From Campylobacter pinnipediorum subsp. pinnipediorum (GTDB lineage Bacteria > Campylobacterota > Campylobacteria > Campylobacterales > Campylobacteraceae), in assembly GCF_002021925.1 (NCBI RefSeq), contig NZ_CP012546.1, positions 806,001 to 870,000 on the forward strand: a stretch of DNA of 64,000 nt. The letters run 5' to 3'. A program made the position numbers and the translations under genes. This document shows positions 45,694 through 55,907 of this stretch, piece after piece. A model generated the notes under the pieces. It was not told the DNA's origin. It saw nothing but the letters and a program-made list of their open reading frames with translations, and did no database searches. How positions within the stretch are numbered: position 1 is the first letter of the stretch; every line of letters begins with the position of its first letter.

Positions 45694-47004
45694 GTGGAAA
45701 ATTTAAAAATTATTTTTGCCTTACTGGGTATAGTTGCTGTTGTTGTTTTGCTTGTTAAAAAGTATGAAACAAAAACGGTTTTAATAGGTGTTGGTCTACT
45801 TTTATGTATACTTTCTCTTAAACCAATGGATGCTTTTGGTGCATTTACTGCTAATATGGCAAAGGCTGGTCTTATAAAGGCAATATGTGCTAGTATGGGC
45901 TTTGCTTTTGTTATGAAATACACAAAATGTGATAAGCATTTGGTTAGGCTTTTAACCAGTCCGCTCAAAAATGTTGGATTTTTCTTAATCCCTATAACCA
46001 TAACTGTTACTTACTTTATAAATATAGCTATACCTTCTGCGGCTGGTTGTTCAGCAGCTGTTGGTGCTACTTTGATACCGCTTTTAATGTCAGCCGGTAT
46101 AAAGCCTGAGATGGCAGCGGCTTCTGTCTTTGCCGGAACTTTTGGCGGTGTTTTAAGCCCTGGTTCAGCACACAATATTTTTGTTACAGACCTAGTAAAA
46201 AAGACAAATCCTGAATTTACAGTTCAAGAGATTATTAAAGTTCAGTTTCCAAGTGCTATAACTTCTCTTATAGTTGTTCTTATAGCTATAACAATAGTTG
46301 CTTTGTTATTTAAAGACTATCAAAGAGGACAAAATTTTTCACTTTCTGCAAATGAAGTTTCACAAACAAAACAAGATGATGAAAGTGTAAATTATTTGTA
46401 TGCTTTAATGCCTTTGGTGCCACTTGTTGTTTTGGTTATTGGTGGAACAAGCTTAAAAGAGTATCCTTTCCTTGCTTGGACAAAAATGGGTGTGGCTGAG
46501 GCAATGTTGCTTGGTGTTATTGTTACTATAATTGTAACTTTAACAAATCCACAAAAGATAACAAAAGAGTTTTTTAATGGTATGGGTAGTGCTTATGCTG
46601 ATGTTATGGGTATTATTATATCAGCTGGTGTTTTTGTTGCTGGACTTAAGGCTTGTGGTGCTATTGACCTTGTTATAGAGTTTTTAAAGGCTGAACAAGG
46701 CTATGTGAAATTTGGAGGCACTTTTATACCGTTTTTAATGGGTGTTGTAACAGGTTCGGGTGATGCTGCGACTTTTGCATTTAATCAAGCTGTTACAGTT
46801 CATGCTGCTGATTTGGGTATGGATCAAGCAAGTCTTGGTATGGCTGCTGCTATAGCTGGATCACTCGGTAGGTCTGCTTCTCCTATAGCTGGTGCTTGTA
46901 TAGTATGTGCTGGTATAGCTGGTGTAAATCCTATAGGAATAGCAAAAAGAACATTTTTAGGTATGTTTTTATCTGTTGCAGTTATAGCATTTTTTATATT
47001 GTAA
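45694..47004 (+). CDS. dcuC: DcuC-type C4-dicarboxylate transporter
   Basis: 436-residue inner-membrane carrier of the DcuC family, which mediates succinate efflux and fumarate/succinate exchange in anaerobic growth. About 12 hydrophobic helices are seen, with the conserved segments FGAFTANMAKAGLIKAICASMGFAFVMKYT, SAAGCSAAVGATLIPLL and GTFGGVLSPGSAHNIFV. TGSGDAATFAFNQAV occurs near the C-terminal half. GTG start nine bases after the pepE stop with AAGGA. Substrate specificity among C4 acids cannot be read. Confidence 0.9.
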   Translation: MENLKIIFALLGIVAVVVLLVKKYETKTVLIGVGLLLCILSLKPMDAFGAFTANMAKAGLIKAICASMGFAFVMKYTKCDKHLVRLLTSPLKNVGFFLIPITITVTYFINIAIPSAAGCSAAVGATLIPLLMSAGIKPEMAAASVFAGTFGGVLSPGSAHNIFVTDLVKKTNPEFTVQEIIKVQFPSAITSLIVVLIAITIVALLFKDYQRGQNFSLSANEVSQTKQDDESVNYLYALMPLVPLVVLVIGGTSLKEYPFLAWTKMGVAEAMLLGVIVTIIVTLTNPQKITKEFFNGMGSAYADVMGIIISAGVFVAGLKACGAIDLVIEFLKAEQGYVKFGGTFIPFLMGVVTGSGDAATFAFNQAVTVHAADLGMDQASLGMAAAIAGSLGRSASPIAGACIVCAGIAGVNPIGIAKRTFLGMFLSVAVIAFFIL

Positions 47005-47020
47005 AATTAAGGATTGAATT

Positions 47021-48247
47021 ATGTATATAGTTGATAGATTTTTAAACTATACAAAAATTAATACAACAACAAATAGACAAAATGGATTAGATGGCATAAT
47101 GCCTTCTAATCCAAAAGAGATGGAGCTTGCAAAATTTATCAAAACAGAGCTTGAAGAGCTTGGGATAAAAGATATAAGTCTAAATGAAAAGGCTATTTTA
47201 GTAGCTAAATTACCTTCAAATTTAGATAAAAAAGTTCCAAGTGTGGCATTTTTTGCTCATCTTGATACAAGTGCCGAACAGCAAAACGATACAAAAGCCA
47301 GGATAGTAAGCTATAAAGGCGGTGATATTTGCTTAAACAAAGAGCTTGGTATCTATCTAAAACAAAGTGAATTTCCTGAACTAAAAGATTATATAGATGA
47401 TGATATTATAGTTACTGATGGAACTAGTTTGCTTGGCGCAGATGATAAGGCGGCTATTGCTAGTATAGTAAATATGCTTGAGTATTTTATCTCAAATCCA
47501 GAGATAAAGCACGGTGAGATTATAGCTTGTTTTTTACCTGATGAAGAGCAGGGTTTAAGGGGAGCTAAAGCCTTAGATGCAAGTAGTGTAGGGGCTGATT
47601 TTGGATATTGTTTGGATTGTTGTGGGATTGGTGAGTTTATATATGAAAACTGGAATGCTGGAGATTGTATAGTAACTTTTACAGGAGCTTCTGCTCATCC
47701 TATGAATGCAAAAGGAAAGCTTATAAACTCTCTTTTGATGGCTCATAAATTTATATCTTTATTGCCTAATGGCGAAGCACCTGAATATACAGAAAATAAA
47801 GAAGGATATTTTTGGGTAAAAGAACTTAGTGGAAATAGTGCTAAAACAGTTCTTAAAATAGATGTTAGAGAATTTGATGATGTAAAATACACTCAAAGAA
47901 TGCAATTTTTACAAGATATAGCAGATGGTCTTAATAAAATTTGGGACAATAGAGTAAAAATAGTTTTAAATGATAGATATAAAAATGTATATAACTATCT
48001 AAAAAATGAAGAAGCACCAGCTATAAAATATGCTAAAAAGGCATTTGAAAATTTAAATATCAAGCCTATTATAAAACCTATGAGAGGCGGTTATGATGGT
48101 GCTATTATATCTGAAAAGGGTATACCTTGTCCAAATTTATTTACAGGTGCTCACAATTTTCACTCTATTTATGAGTATTTGCCTATAAAATCTTTACTAG
48201 CATCAGCTAATGTTGTAAAAGAAATTGTTAATTTGATTGCTAAATAA
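47021..48247 (+). CDS. pepT: Tripeptide aminopeptidase PepT
   Basis: Zinc peptidase of family M20B removing N-terminal residues from tripeptides. 408 residues as in E. coli. FFAHLDTSAEQQ gives the first metal ligand, TDGTSLLGADDKAAIA the bridging Asp, FLPDEEQGLRGAKALD the catalytic/ligand Glu, and ITFTGASAHPMNAKGKLINS-type sequence opens the lid domain. RGGYDGAIISEKGIPCPNLFTG near the C-terminus is diagnostic. Seventeen bases after dcuC; likely the last gene of the peptide-use run before the GlpT-like gene. Confidence 0.95.
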   Translation: MYIVDRFLNYTKINTTTNRQNGLDGIMPSNPKEMELAKFIKTELEELGIKDISLNEKAILVAKLPSNLDKKVPSVAFFAHLDTSAEQQNDTKARIVSYKGGDICLNKELGIYLKQSEFPELKDYIDDDIIVTDGTSLLGADDKAAIASIVNMLEYFISNPEIKHGEIIACFLPDEEQGLRGAKALDASSVGADFGYCLDCCGIGEFIYENWNAGDCIVTFTGASAHPMNAKGKLINSLLMAHKFISLLPNGEAPEYTENKEGYFWVKELSGNSAKTVLKIDVREFDDVKYTQRMQFLQDIADGLNKIWDNRVKIVLNDRYKNVYNYLKNEEAPAIKYAKKAFENLNIKPIIKPMRGGYDGAIISEKGIPCPNLFTGAHNFHSIYEYLPIKSLLASANVVKEIVNLIAK

Positions 48248-48297
48248 TTATAATAAATTTGTATGTTTTTAAAATTTTAAAGATAAGGAGGGAATTT

Positions 48298-49635
48298 ATG
48301 TTCTCGTTTTTTAAGGCTTCTTTACCAAAAGAAGAGAAGGTTAGTGCGGATAAGATTGATAGCACTTATAAAAAGTTAAGATGGCAAGTGTTTGCTGGTG
48401 TTTTTATTGGCTATGCTGCTTATTATCTTATCCGTAAAAACTTTAGCCTTGCTATTCCTCATTTGATAGAAGAATATGGCTTTACAAAAGCACAACTTGG
48501 TATAGTTGGTGTTGCACTTAGTTTTGCTTATGGCTTTAGTAAATTTATAATGGGAAATATCTCTGATAGATCAAATCCAAAATACTTCTTAGTTGCTGGC
48601 TTGCTTGGTTCAGCCGCTGTTAGTCTTATTTTTGGTTTAGTTCCAGGTGTGCTTTCTAGCATCACTCTTATGGTTATCTTGGCTGCTTTTAATGGTTGGT
48701 TTCAAGGTATGGGTTATCCTCCTGGTGCAAAGACTATGACTAACTGGTTTAGCACTGGTGAGCGTGGAGTATGGTGGAGTTGGTGGAATGTTAGCCATAA
48801 TTTAGGTGGTGGACTTATAGGACCACTAGCTATATTGGGTGTGGCTATTTTTGGTACTTGGCACTCTTTATTTTATTTACCGGCTTTGATTGCTATTGTG
48901 CTTGCTTTTATTTGTTTTTATTTTATGAAAGACACTCCTGAGAGTGAAGGGCTTCCTAGTGTTGAGGAATATAAAGGCGAAAAACACATCCAAAAAGTTG
49001 CTGGAGCACATGAATTAAGCGCAAGTGATATATTTTTCAAATATGTTTTAAATAATAAATTCTTATGGTCAATAGCCATAGCAAATGCCTTTGTGTATTT
49101 TATAAGATATGGAATAATTGATTGGGCACCAACTTATCTAAAAGAGGTTAAACATTTTAGTTTTGATAAGCAAAGTTGGGCATATTTTCTTTATGAGTAT
49201 GCTGGAATTTTTGGTATGCTTGCAAGTGGGTATATGAGTGATAAAGTATTTAAAGGACATAGAGCACCACCTATGCTTTTGTTTTTAGTTGGTGTTTTAA
49301 TAGCTGTTATTATATATTGGAAAAATCCAGCTGGAAATCCTCTTGTTGATAACATTTGCCTTATAGCTATTGGATTTTTGATATATGGTCCAGTTATGAT
49401 GATAGGGCTTCAAGCGGCTGATTTGGTACCTAGAGTTGCAACAGGAACAGCTACAGGTCTTACAGGTCTATTTGGATATTTTCTAGGTTCTGCAAGTGCT
49501 GGTTATGTTATGGGCAAGGTTGTTGATTTGTATGGCTGGGATGGAGGTTTTTATACTTTGATTATCTCTTGTGTTCTTGCTTTTATATTTATAGCATTTA
49601 CTCTATTTCACAAAACTTCAAGACAATTAGCTTAA
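48298..49635 (+). CDS. glpT: GlpT-type organophosphate:phosphate antiporter
   Basis: 445-residue MFS transporter of the organophosphate antiporter family (GlpT/UhpT). YKKLRWQVFAGVFIGYAAYYLIRKNFSLA matches the GlpT first helix with its substrate-binding Arg. GFTKAQLGIVGVALSFAYGFSKFIMG, PPGAKTMTNWFSTGERGVWWSWWNVSHNLGG and the second-half RYGIIDWAPTYL are also shared. Glycerol 3-phosphate is the likeliest substrate, exchanged for phosphate. ATG 48298 has a strong AGGAGGG ribosome site; the frame is open upstream but without such a site. It ends before a strong hairpin. Confidence 0.85.
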   Translation: MFSFFKASLPKEEKVSADKIDSTYKKLRWQVFAGVFIGYAAYYLIRKNFSLAIPHLIEEYGFTKAQLGIVGVALSFAYGFSKFIMGNISDRSNPKYFLVAGLLGSAAVSLIFGLVPGVLSSITLMVILAAFNGWFQGMGYPPGAKTMTNWFSTGERGVWWSWWNVSHNLGGGLIGPLAILGVAIFGTWHSLFYLPALIAIVLAFICFYFMKDTPESEGLPSVEEYKGEKHIQKVAGAHELSASDIFFKYVLNNKFLWSIAIANAFVYFIRYGIIDWAPTYLKEVKHFSFDKQSWAYFLYEYAGIFGMLASGYMSDKVFKGHRAPPMLLFLVGVLIAVIIYWKNPAGNPLVDNICLIAIGFLIYGPVMMIGLQAADLVPRVATGTATGLTGLFGYFLGSASAGYVMGKVVDLYGWDGGFYTLIISCVLAFIFIAFTLFHKTSRQLA

Positions 49636-49640
49636 ACAAA

Positions 49641-49660
49641 AAAAAGGGGCTTTGCCCCTT
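49641..49660 (-). terminator. Terminator of the second NSS transporter gene
   Basis: A G/C-rich 7-bp stem (49644-49650 with 49654-49660) with a 3-base loop. Read on the minus strand it is followed directly by a run of Ts. It lies between the convergent glpT and NSS genes and may serve both. Confidence 0.85.
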
Positions 49661-49664
49661 AAAC

Positions 49665-51011
49665 TTATGTAAAAAATAAAGTATTTATCATAATTGCAAA
49701 AACACATAGCGGAGTTATAAATTTAATTAAAAAATACCATACTTCAAATACTGGGCGATTCATATAATTTAAAAACAACTCTTCAAGTGTCTTTCTTTTC
49801 ATTACAAAACCAACAAATACAGCAACACCTATACCAGCAAGTGGCATCATGATATTTCCTGTAATAAAGTCCATAACATCAAAGAAATTTTTATCTAAAA
49901 ATATTTTTTTGTCAAGCCCCATGCCACCTACATTTGATAAAAGAGATAGTACACCAAGTAATAAAATACCACTACCTAAAAATGCAAGTGCCTTTGTTCG
50001 GCTTATATTAAAATGGCGAACTAGATAAAATGTAAATGGTTCTATGATGGAAACAGCTGATGTGATACCAGCAAAGGCTAGAGCTATGAAAAATGCTACA
50101 GCCAAAACATTTCCAAGCACACCGAGTTTAGCAAAAAGTGTAGGTAAAGATATAAATACAAGACCAGGACCTTGCGCTGGAGTAGCACCAAATTCAAAGA
50201 TGAAAGTAAATATAATAAGACCTATCATCATACCAAGTAATATATTTATAAAAAGAACACTAAGTGCTGAACTAGCAAGGTTTGTTTTGTCATTTATGCT
50301 AGCCGAATATGTGATAATAACAGCAAGTCCGATAGAAAGAGTCCAAAATGCAAGACCCATCGCATCAAGAAGTACTTTAAAATCAATTTTACTAAAATCA
50401 GGAACAAGTAAAAACTTTGCCGAATCACCAAAGCCGTTCATAGTTATTGAATACGCAAGCATAATTAAAAGCAGCACAAATAAGCTTGGCATCATCCATA
50501 CATTTAGCTTTTCTATACCGCTTTTAACACCACGACTAAGTATAAACATGCAAAGTGTAAATATTGCCAAAAAGCAAGCTATTTGAGCTACTACATTTTC
50601 TTTTCCGCCTATAAAACCTAAAAATAGACCTTTTGATGCCTCTATGTCAGATGGTAATATCCCAAATGACAATATAACATAGTATAAAATCCAACCGATA
50701 ATAACAATATAAAAGCTAGAAATTAAATAAGCACTAAGCATACCTATCATACCAACATAGCTCCATAGTTTTTTGTTTTTATGTGCTAGTTTTGCAAAGC
50801 CTGTTGGAGCGTCACTCTCACTAAGCTTACCAATGCTCATTTCAGCTAAAAAGATAGGCACACCTACTATAAAACAAATACCAAGATAAAGCAAAATAAA
50901 TGCTGAACCACCATTTTGTCCTACCATATAAGGAAATTTCCAAGCATTTCCAAGACCTACAGCTGAACCCGCAACGGCTAATATATAGCCGATTTTAGAG
51001 AATTTTTCCAT
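49665..51011 (-). CDS. Sodium-dependent NSS-family amino acid transporter
   Basis: 448-residue symporter, second NSS protein of the window and clearly paralogous to the one at 29.8 kb. The first helix reads GSAVGLGNAWKFPYMVGQNGGSAF, with the glycine and asparagine pattern of the LeuT sodium/substrate site. About 11-12 helices. Start at ATG 51011 with AGGTGAG in front; a GTG three codons earlier is less likely. Monocistronic, with its own terminator. Substrate unknown. Confidence 0.9.
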   Translation of the reverse strand: MEKFSKIGYILAVAGSAVGLGNAWKFPYMVGQNGGSAFILLYLGICFIVGVPIFLAEMSIGKLSESDAPTGFAKLAHKNKKLWSYVGMIGMLSAYLISSFYIVIIGWILYYVILSFGILPSDIEASKGLFLGFIGGKENVVAQIACFLAIFTLCMFILSRGVKSGIEKLNVWMMPSLFVLLLIMLAYSITMNGFGDSAKFLLVPDFSKIDFKVLLDAMGLAFWTLSIGLAVIITYSASINDKTNLASSALSVLFINILLGMMIGLIIFTFIFEFGATPAQGPGLVFISLPTLFAKLGVLGNVLAVAFFIALAFAGITSAVSIIEPFTFYLVRHFNISRTKALAFLGSGILLLGVLSLLSNVGGMGLDKKIFLDKNFFDVMDFITGNIMMPLAGIGVAVFVGFVMKRKTLEELFLNYMNRPVFEVWYFLIKFITPLCVFAIMINTLFFT

Positions 51012-51175
51012 GATTCTCACCTTTTGTTTAAAATTAAATTTTTGATTTTAGCGAAAAAAATTTAATTTGCAAAGTTATTACTAAAGTTAATTAAAAATAT
51101 ATTTATTTATAATTGTTATTTTATTTGCTATAAGAGGAGCTAAAGCGAGATAAAAATCCCGCTTAAATTTATAAT

Positions 51176-51892
51176 TTATTCGCAAGTAGCCTTGCCTGTT
51201 TTGTGGTTTATTGCACCATTATCTACAAGTAGTTTTATCATATCAGGTAGATTTCTAGAACAAGCATAAGACAAAGCACTTTGGTTATAAGAACCTAACT
51301 TTTTATCTTTGGTTGTTGTTGTGTAGTTTAATTTTGCACCCTTGCTTATTAAGAACTTAACTACATCTAAGCGGTTGTTACTAGCTGCTACCATAACCAA
51401 GGTTTCGCCATCACTTTCAACTGTTTGATCATTTAAATCATATGGCGAAAGATTGCCGTAAACCTTTTTTACTATGTTTACATTCTTTCCAAGAACTGCT
51501 GATTTGAATACATTATATACATCGCCTCTATCTGTTGCAAACAAGCTAGCACCATTAGAGATAAGATAATCAACTATGTCTTCATATCCTATAAAAGCAG
51601 CCCAGCCAAGAGCTGTTTGCCCCAAGCTTGCTTCATCTTTTACCTCTAAATCTTGTCCATTTTTTACCATTTTTTTAACTGTTTCAAGGTCGCCTTTTTT
51701 TACAGCATCAAACCAAGCTGCATCTTTGCCTTCGCTAGGTTTTTTATAAAAAATTCTCCAAGCAAGTCTAGATTTGTTTGCTATATCGTTCATCTCCTCG
51801 GCGCTAAATCTAAAATCATTGCTATATGGCTTTATTATATCCGCACCAAAAACACTAGCTACAAAAGCTGCTGCTAAAAGTAATTTTTTCAT
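51176..51892 (-). CDS. Exported ankyrin-repeat protein
   Basis: 238 residues with a signal peptide (~1-16, ending VFG). At least four ankyrin-type repeats occupy residues ~55-230, including DLETVKKMVKNGQDLEVKDE, GQTALGWAAFIGYEDIVDYLISNGAS, ETLVMVAASNNRLDVVKFLISKGAK and QSALSYACSRNLPDMIKLLVDNGA. It is a periplasmic protein-binding scaffold by inference; ankyrin proteins in related bacteria are linked to catalase delivery, but no catalase gene is here. Ends with a single Cys. It lies 34 bases after htrA on the same strand and is probably co-transcribed. Confidence 0.85.
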   Translation of the reverse strand: MKKLLLAAAFVASVFGADIIKPYSNDFRFSAEEMNDIANKSRLAWRIFYKKPSEGKDAAWFDAVKKGDLETVKKMVKNGQDLEVKDEASLGQTALGWAAFIGYEDIVDYLISNGASLFATDRGDVYNVFKSAVLGKNVNIVKKVYGNLSPYDLNDQTVESDGETLVMVAASNNRLDVVKFLISKGAKLNYTTTTKDKKLGSYNQSALSYACSRNLPDMIKLLVDNGAINHKTGKATCE

Positions 51893-51926
51893 TTTTGTCC
51901 TTTAAAATTTAAATTTATTTATCAAG

Positions 51927-53342
51927 CTATTTTATAACAAGACCTTGCATTATAGAGTTTCTATTTACCCATACCAATGTTTTTTGTCCATTTGTTGATT
52001 TTATAGCTTTTGTAAAGCTATCTATATCTTTTATTATATCTTCTCCAACTTGAACAATAATATCGCCTCTGAGAAAGCCTATATCACTAGCTTTTGATTT
52101 TTGTTTTACATCTGTAACCAAAATGCCTGTGATATCTGAATTTAATTTATATCTTCTTTTTAATTCATCATTTATGTTAGAGACACTAAGTCCTTCTATG
52201 CTTTGTATATCTTTTGCATTTGAAGCATTGAGGCTCATATTTGCCAATTTCATTTTTGTTTTAGATATTTTTTTGCTTCTCTCATAAGTTACGCTTACTT
52301 CTGTATTTGGAGCTATTGAGCCTATTGCATTTTTTAAATCATTTGCGCTTTTTATATCTTTATCATTTATGGCAATTATTAAATCACCTCTTTTTATACC
52401 TGCTTTATCGGCTGGAAAATCTTTTTCAACACTGCTTATTAAAGCACCTTCTTTATTTTTATATAGCTCTTTTTGATCTTCTGTTAAATTTGCTATCATT
52501 ACACCTATGTAACCACGCTCAATTTTTCCATCACTGATTAATTTTTGTGCTACATTTTTGACCATACTAGATGGGATGGCAAAACCTATACCACTACTAT
52601 CACCTCCTCTTGATAATATTGCTGAGTTAATTCCTATTAAAGCACCTCTGCTATCAACCAAAGCTCCTCCTGAGTTTCCAGGATTTATAGATGCGTCTGT
52701 TTGTATGAAATTTTCATATTGATTTAGACCTATATTGTTTTTGTTTAAGGCCGAGATTATACCTCTTGTTATACTACTTCCAACACCAAAAGGATTGCCT
52801 ATGGCAAACACAACATCGCCTTCAAGAATTTTAGAAGAGTCAGCTATTTTTATGGCATTTAAATTGTTATCTTCTATTTTTATAACAGCCAAATCGGTTT
52901 TTGAATCAGTGCCTATAATCTTTGCTTTATAATCCTTGTGATTTTCAGGTAGGGTTACTATTATTTCATCGCTATCTTCTATAACATGATTATTTGTTAC
53001 TATATAGCCATCTTTTGATATTATAACACCCGAACCAAGAGATGAGCTTTTTTGTTTTCTTTCATAGGGTATTCCAAAGTTAAAACCAAAAAATTCTTTA
53101 AAGAATGGATCATTAAACATTTCTTCTATGCCATTTTGAGATGAACGAATAGTTTTTGTAGTAGATATATTTACAACAGATTTTTTGGCATTTACGATAG
53201 AATCATGATATGATAAAATAGCATTTTCGCTATTTTCTATTGGAGATATTCTTTTTATATTAGAGTCTGCTTCATTAAATGTTATACTATTTGAATATAG
53301 TAAACTTGCTGCAAAAATAGATATTATTGCAATTTTTTTCAT
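51927..53342 (-). CDS. htrA: Periplasmic serine protease/chaperone HtrA (DegP family)
   Basis: 471-residue Do-like protease with a signal peptide (~1-18). The trypsin-fold domain has the triad His119 (VTNNHVIED), Asp150 (TDLAVIKI) and Ser224 (NPGNSGGAL). Two PDZ domains follow (about 275-365 and 380-471). In Campylobacter HtrA degrades misfolded envelope proteins and is also secreted, cleaving host E-cadherin. In C. jejuni htrA adjoins cbpA-hspR, but here it lies ~47 kb away next to an ankyrin gene, so that linkage is lost. Confidence 0.96.
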   Translation of the reverse strand: MKKIAIISIFAASLLYSNSITFNEADSNIKRISPIENSENAILSYHDSIVNAKKSVVNISTTKTIRSSQNGIEEMFNDPFFKEFFGFNFGIPYERKQKSSSLGSGVIISKDGYIVTNNHVIEDSDEIIVTLPENHKDYKAKIIGTDSKTDLAVIKIEDNNLNAIKIADSSKILEGDVVFAIGNPFGVGSSITRGIISALNKNNIGLNQYENFIQTDASINPGNSGGALVDSRGALIGINSAILSRGGDSSGIGFAIPSSMVKNVAQKLISDGKIERGYIGVMIANLTEDQKELYKNKEGALISSVEKDFPADKAGIKRGDLIIAINDKDIKSANDLKNAIGSIAPNTEVSVTYERSKKISKTKMKLANMSLNASNAKDIQSIEGLSVSNINDELKRRYKLNSDITGILVTDVKQKSKASDIGFLRGDIIVQVGEDIIKDIDSFTKAIKSTNGQKTLVWVNRNSIMQGLVIK

Positions 53343-53428
53343 TATTTATTCCTTTGTGTTAAAATATTTTTAAGATTTTGAATTATATGACTAAGATAAT
53401 AATAAAATTTAAATATTTTTTTATTAAA

Positions 53429-53464
53429 ACGTAAAATATATAATAAATATGTAATATTTTATGT
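53429..53464. promoter_or_regulatory. A/T-rich palindrome between htrA and gatB
   Basis: Eleven-base arms (53429-53439 with 53454-53464) match at 10 of 11 positions around a 14-base spacer, in the 256-base divergent gap. It could be an operator or a chance product of A/T-rich sequence. The gap otherwise shows only A/T-rich sequence that must hold the two divergent promoters. Confidence 0.3.
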
Positions 53465-53598
53465 ATAAAAATACGTATTCATTGAATGTATAAAATCTAT
53501 GAAATTTATTTTTTAATATAAATTAATGTAATCCCAAAGAAATAATTGATAAAATAGTAATTATATATTTTAAAAGTTTATAAAAAAAGGTTTTGTTT

Positions 53599-55020
53599 AT
53601 GTTTGAAGTAATTATTGGACTTGAGGTGCATGCTCAGCTTAATACTAATACAAAGATTTTTTGCTCTTGCTCTACAAGCTTTGGCGATGAGGCAAATACT
53701 CATGTATGTCCAACTTGTTTAGCTTTACCTGGTGCCTTACCTGTGTTAAATAAAGAAGCTGTAAGAAAAGCCATAAGTTTTGGCGCTGCTGTAAATGCTA
53801 CTATAAATAAAAAATCTGTGTTTAATAGAAAAAATTATTTTTACCCTGATTTGCCAAAGGCTTATCAAATTTCACAATTTGAGATACCTATAGTTGAAAA
53901 TGGAGAACTTTTTATAGAGGTAAATGGAGAAAAGAAAAGAATAGGTATAACAAGGGCACACTTAGAAGAAGATGCTGGTAAAAATATCCATGAAGATGGA
54001 AGAAGTTTGGTTGATTTAAATAGGGCTGGAACACCTTTGCTTGAAATAGTAAGTGAACCTGACCTTAGAAGTTCTGATGAGGCTGTTGCTTATCTTAAAA
54101 AACTTCACTCAATACTGAGATTTTTAAATATTTCTGATGCGAATATGCAAGAGGGAAGTTTTCGTTGTGATGCAAATGTTAGCATAAGACCAAAAGGCGA
54201 TACAAAACTTTATACAAGGGTTGAGATTAAAAATCTAAATTCATTTAAATTTATACAAAAAGCTATAGATTATGAGGTAGAGCGCCAAAGTATAGCTTGG
54301 GAAGATGGCAATTATGATGAAGAGGTATATCAAGAAACAAGGCTTTTTGATACTGTAAATTTAACAACTCGTTCTATGCGTGGTAAAGAAGATAGTGCTG
54401 AATATAGATATTTTCCTGATCCTGATTTGCTTCCTGTTGAAATAAGCGATGAGATGTATAACGAATGCATAAAAATACCAGAGCTAGCAGATGAAAAAGT
54501 AATAAGATATCAAAAAGAGTTCGGGATAAAAGAAGAAGATGCTTTAAATTTAGTAAGCAGTATTGAGATGAGTAGATATTTTGAAGATGTTGTAAGTCAA
54601 AACATATCACCAAAACTTTGCGTAACTTGGATACTTGTTGAATTACTTGCTAGATTAAAAAATGGTCTAACTATACAAAATAGCCCAGTAGATAGCAAAA
54701 AAATGGCAGAGCTTTTAAAAAGAATACAAGACTCTACCATAAGTGCTAAGGCAGCAAAAGATGTGCTTGATTATTTAATGCAAAATGATGTAAGTGTAGA
54801 TGAAGTTATAGATAAATTAGGGCTTAAACAAGTAAGTGATGATGGTGCAATCGTTGAAATTATTAAAAACATACTTGATAAAAACCAAGATAAAGTTTTA
54901 GAATACAAAAATGGAAAAGATAAGCTTTTTGGATTTTTTGTAGGTCAGGTTATGAAAGAGGGTAAAGGTGCTTTTAACCCAGCTAAAGTAAATGAATTGC
55001 TAAATAAAGCTTTAAAATGA
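53599..55020 (+). CDS. gatB: Asp/Glu-tRNA amidotransferase subunit B
   Basis: Part of GatCAB, which converts Glu-tRNAGln (and Asp-tRNAAsn) to the amidated forms; Campylobacter lacks glutaminyl-tRNA synthetase. 473 residues. [20 protein letters not shown] at the start, [16 protein letters not shown] with the zinc cysteines, [21 protein letters not shown] and the kinase-like core [17 protein letters not shown] are present. A C-terminal YqeY-type tail (~325-473) binds tRNA. The ATG at 53599 follows AAAAGG; two earlier in-frame codons lack a better site. It heads a four-gene overlapped operon. Confidence 0.97.
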   Translation: MFEVIIGLEVHAQLNTNTKIFCSCSTSFGDEANTHVCPTCLALPGALPVLNKEAVRKAISFGAAVNATINKKSVFNRKNYFYPDLPKAYQISQFEIPIVENGELFIEVNGEKKRIGITRAHLEEDAGKNIHEDGRSLVDLNRAGTPLLEIVSEPDLRSSDEAVAYLKKLHSILRFLNISDANMQEGSFRCDANVSIRPKGDTKLYTRVEIKNLNSFKFIQKAIDYEVERQSIAWEDGNYDEEVYQETRLFDTVNLTTRSMRGKEDSAEYRYFPDPDLLPVEISDEMYNECIKIPELADEKVIRYQKEFGIKEEDALNLVSSIEMSRYFEDVVSQNISPKLCVTWILVELLARLKNGLTIQNSPVDSKKMAELLKRIQDSTISAKAAKDVLDYLMQNDVSVDEVIDKLGLKQVSDDGAIVEIIKNILDKNQDKVLEYKNGKDKLFGFFVGQVMKEGKGAFNPAKVNELLNKALK

Positions 55021-55907
55021 AAATAGCTGTAATAGGAGCTGGTAAATGGGGTATGGCGTTATTTAACGCTTTTAGTGAAAATAATGAGTGTTATATAACA
55101 TCAAGAACTCAAAAACCAATAGAAAATTTTGTTGATTTACAAGATGCTTTAAAATGTGATTATCTTGTTTTTGCTATACCCACACAAAAAACACATGAAT
55201 GGCTTAAAAATAATTTTAAATTTAATGACCAAAAAATTTTAATAGCTAGTAAGGGTATAGATATAAAAAGCAAAAGATTTTTAAATGAAATTTATGAAGA
55301 GTTTGTGCCGGCTTCAAATTTAGCTTTTTTATCCGGACCAACTTTTGCAAAAGAGGTTCAAAAAAAACTACCTTGTGCTTTGGTTGTTAGCTCTTCAAAT
55401 TTAGAATTAGCTGATAAATTTTGCAGTTTTTTTCCTAAATTTATGAAAGCATATTCATCAGATGATATAGTAGGTGCAGAAGTTTGCGGAGCCTATAAAA
55501 ACGTGATAGCAATAGCTGGTGGTATATGTGATGGTCTTGGTCTTGGCAATAACGCAAGAGCTAGTCTTATATCTAGAGGTCTTGTTGAAATGACTAGATT
55601 TGGAAAATTTTTTGGCGCAAAAGAAGATACTTTCTTGGGTCTTAGTGGAGCAGGGGATCTTTTTTTGACAGCTTCAAGTGTTTTGTCCAGAAATTATAGA
55701 GTTGGTATAGGTCTTGCAAAAAACGAAAGTTTGGAAAAAATTTTAGATGAACTTGGAGAGGTAGCTGAGGGTGTAGCAACCTCATATGCAATATGTGATA
55801 TTTCAAAACAAAAAGGAATTTATACACCAATAGCAGATGAAGTTTCTTTAATGCTGGATGGTAAAGATGTTTATGAAAGCTTGGAAAAACTACTAGGTCG
55901 TAGATGA
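55017..55907 (+). CDS. gpsA: Glycerol-3-phosphate dehydrogenase (NAD(P)+)
   Basis: Reduces dihydroxyacetone phosphate to sn-glycerol 3-phosphate for phospholipid synthesis. 296 residues, shorter than E. coli (339) but normal for Campylobacter. [17 protein letters not shown] gives the Rossmann loop, [11 protein letters not shown], the catalytic Lys in [20 protein letters not shown], and [14 protein letters not shown]. It overlaps gatB by four bases (ATGA) and nagZ by four. Confidence 0.95.
   Translation: MKIAVIGAGKWGMALFNAFSENNECYITSRTQKPIENFVDLQDALKCDYLVFAIPTQKTHEWLKNNFKFNDQKILIASKGIDIKSKRFLNEIYEEFVPASNLAFLSGPTFAKEVQKKLPCALVVSSSNLELADKFCSFFPKFMKAYSSDDIVGAEVCGAYKNVIAIAGGICDGLGLGNNARASLISRGLVEMTRFGKFFGAKEDTFLGLSGAGDLFLTASSVLSRNYRVGIGLAKNESLEKILDELGEVAEGVATSYAICDISKQKGIYTPIADEVSLMLDGKDVYESLEKLLGRR

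Noticed and set aside
51130-51170. Hairpin after the ankyrin gene
   Set aside because: The stem has a mismatch and no T-run on the minus strand; not strong enough to list as a terminator.
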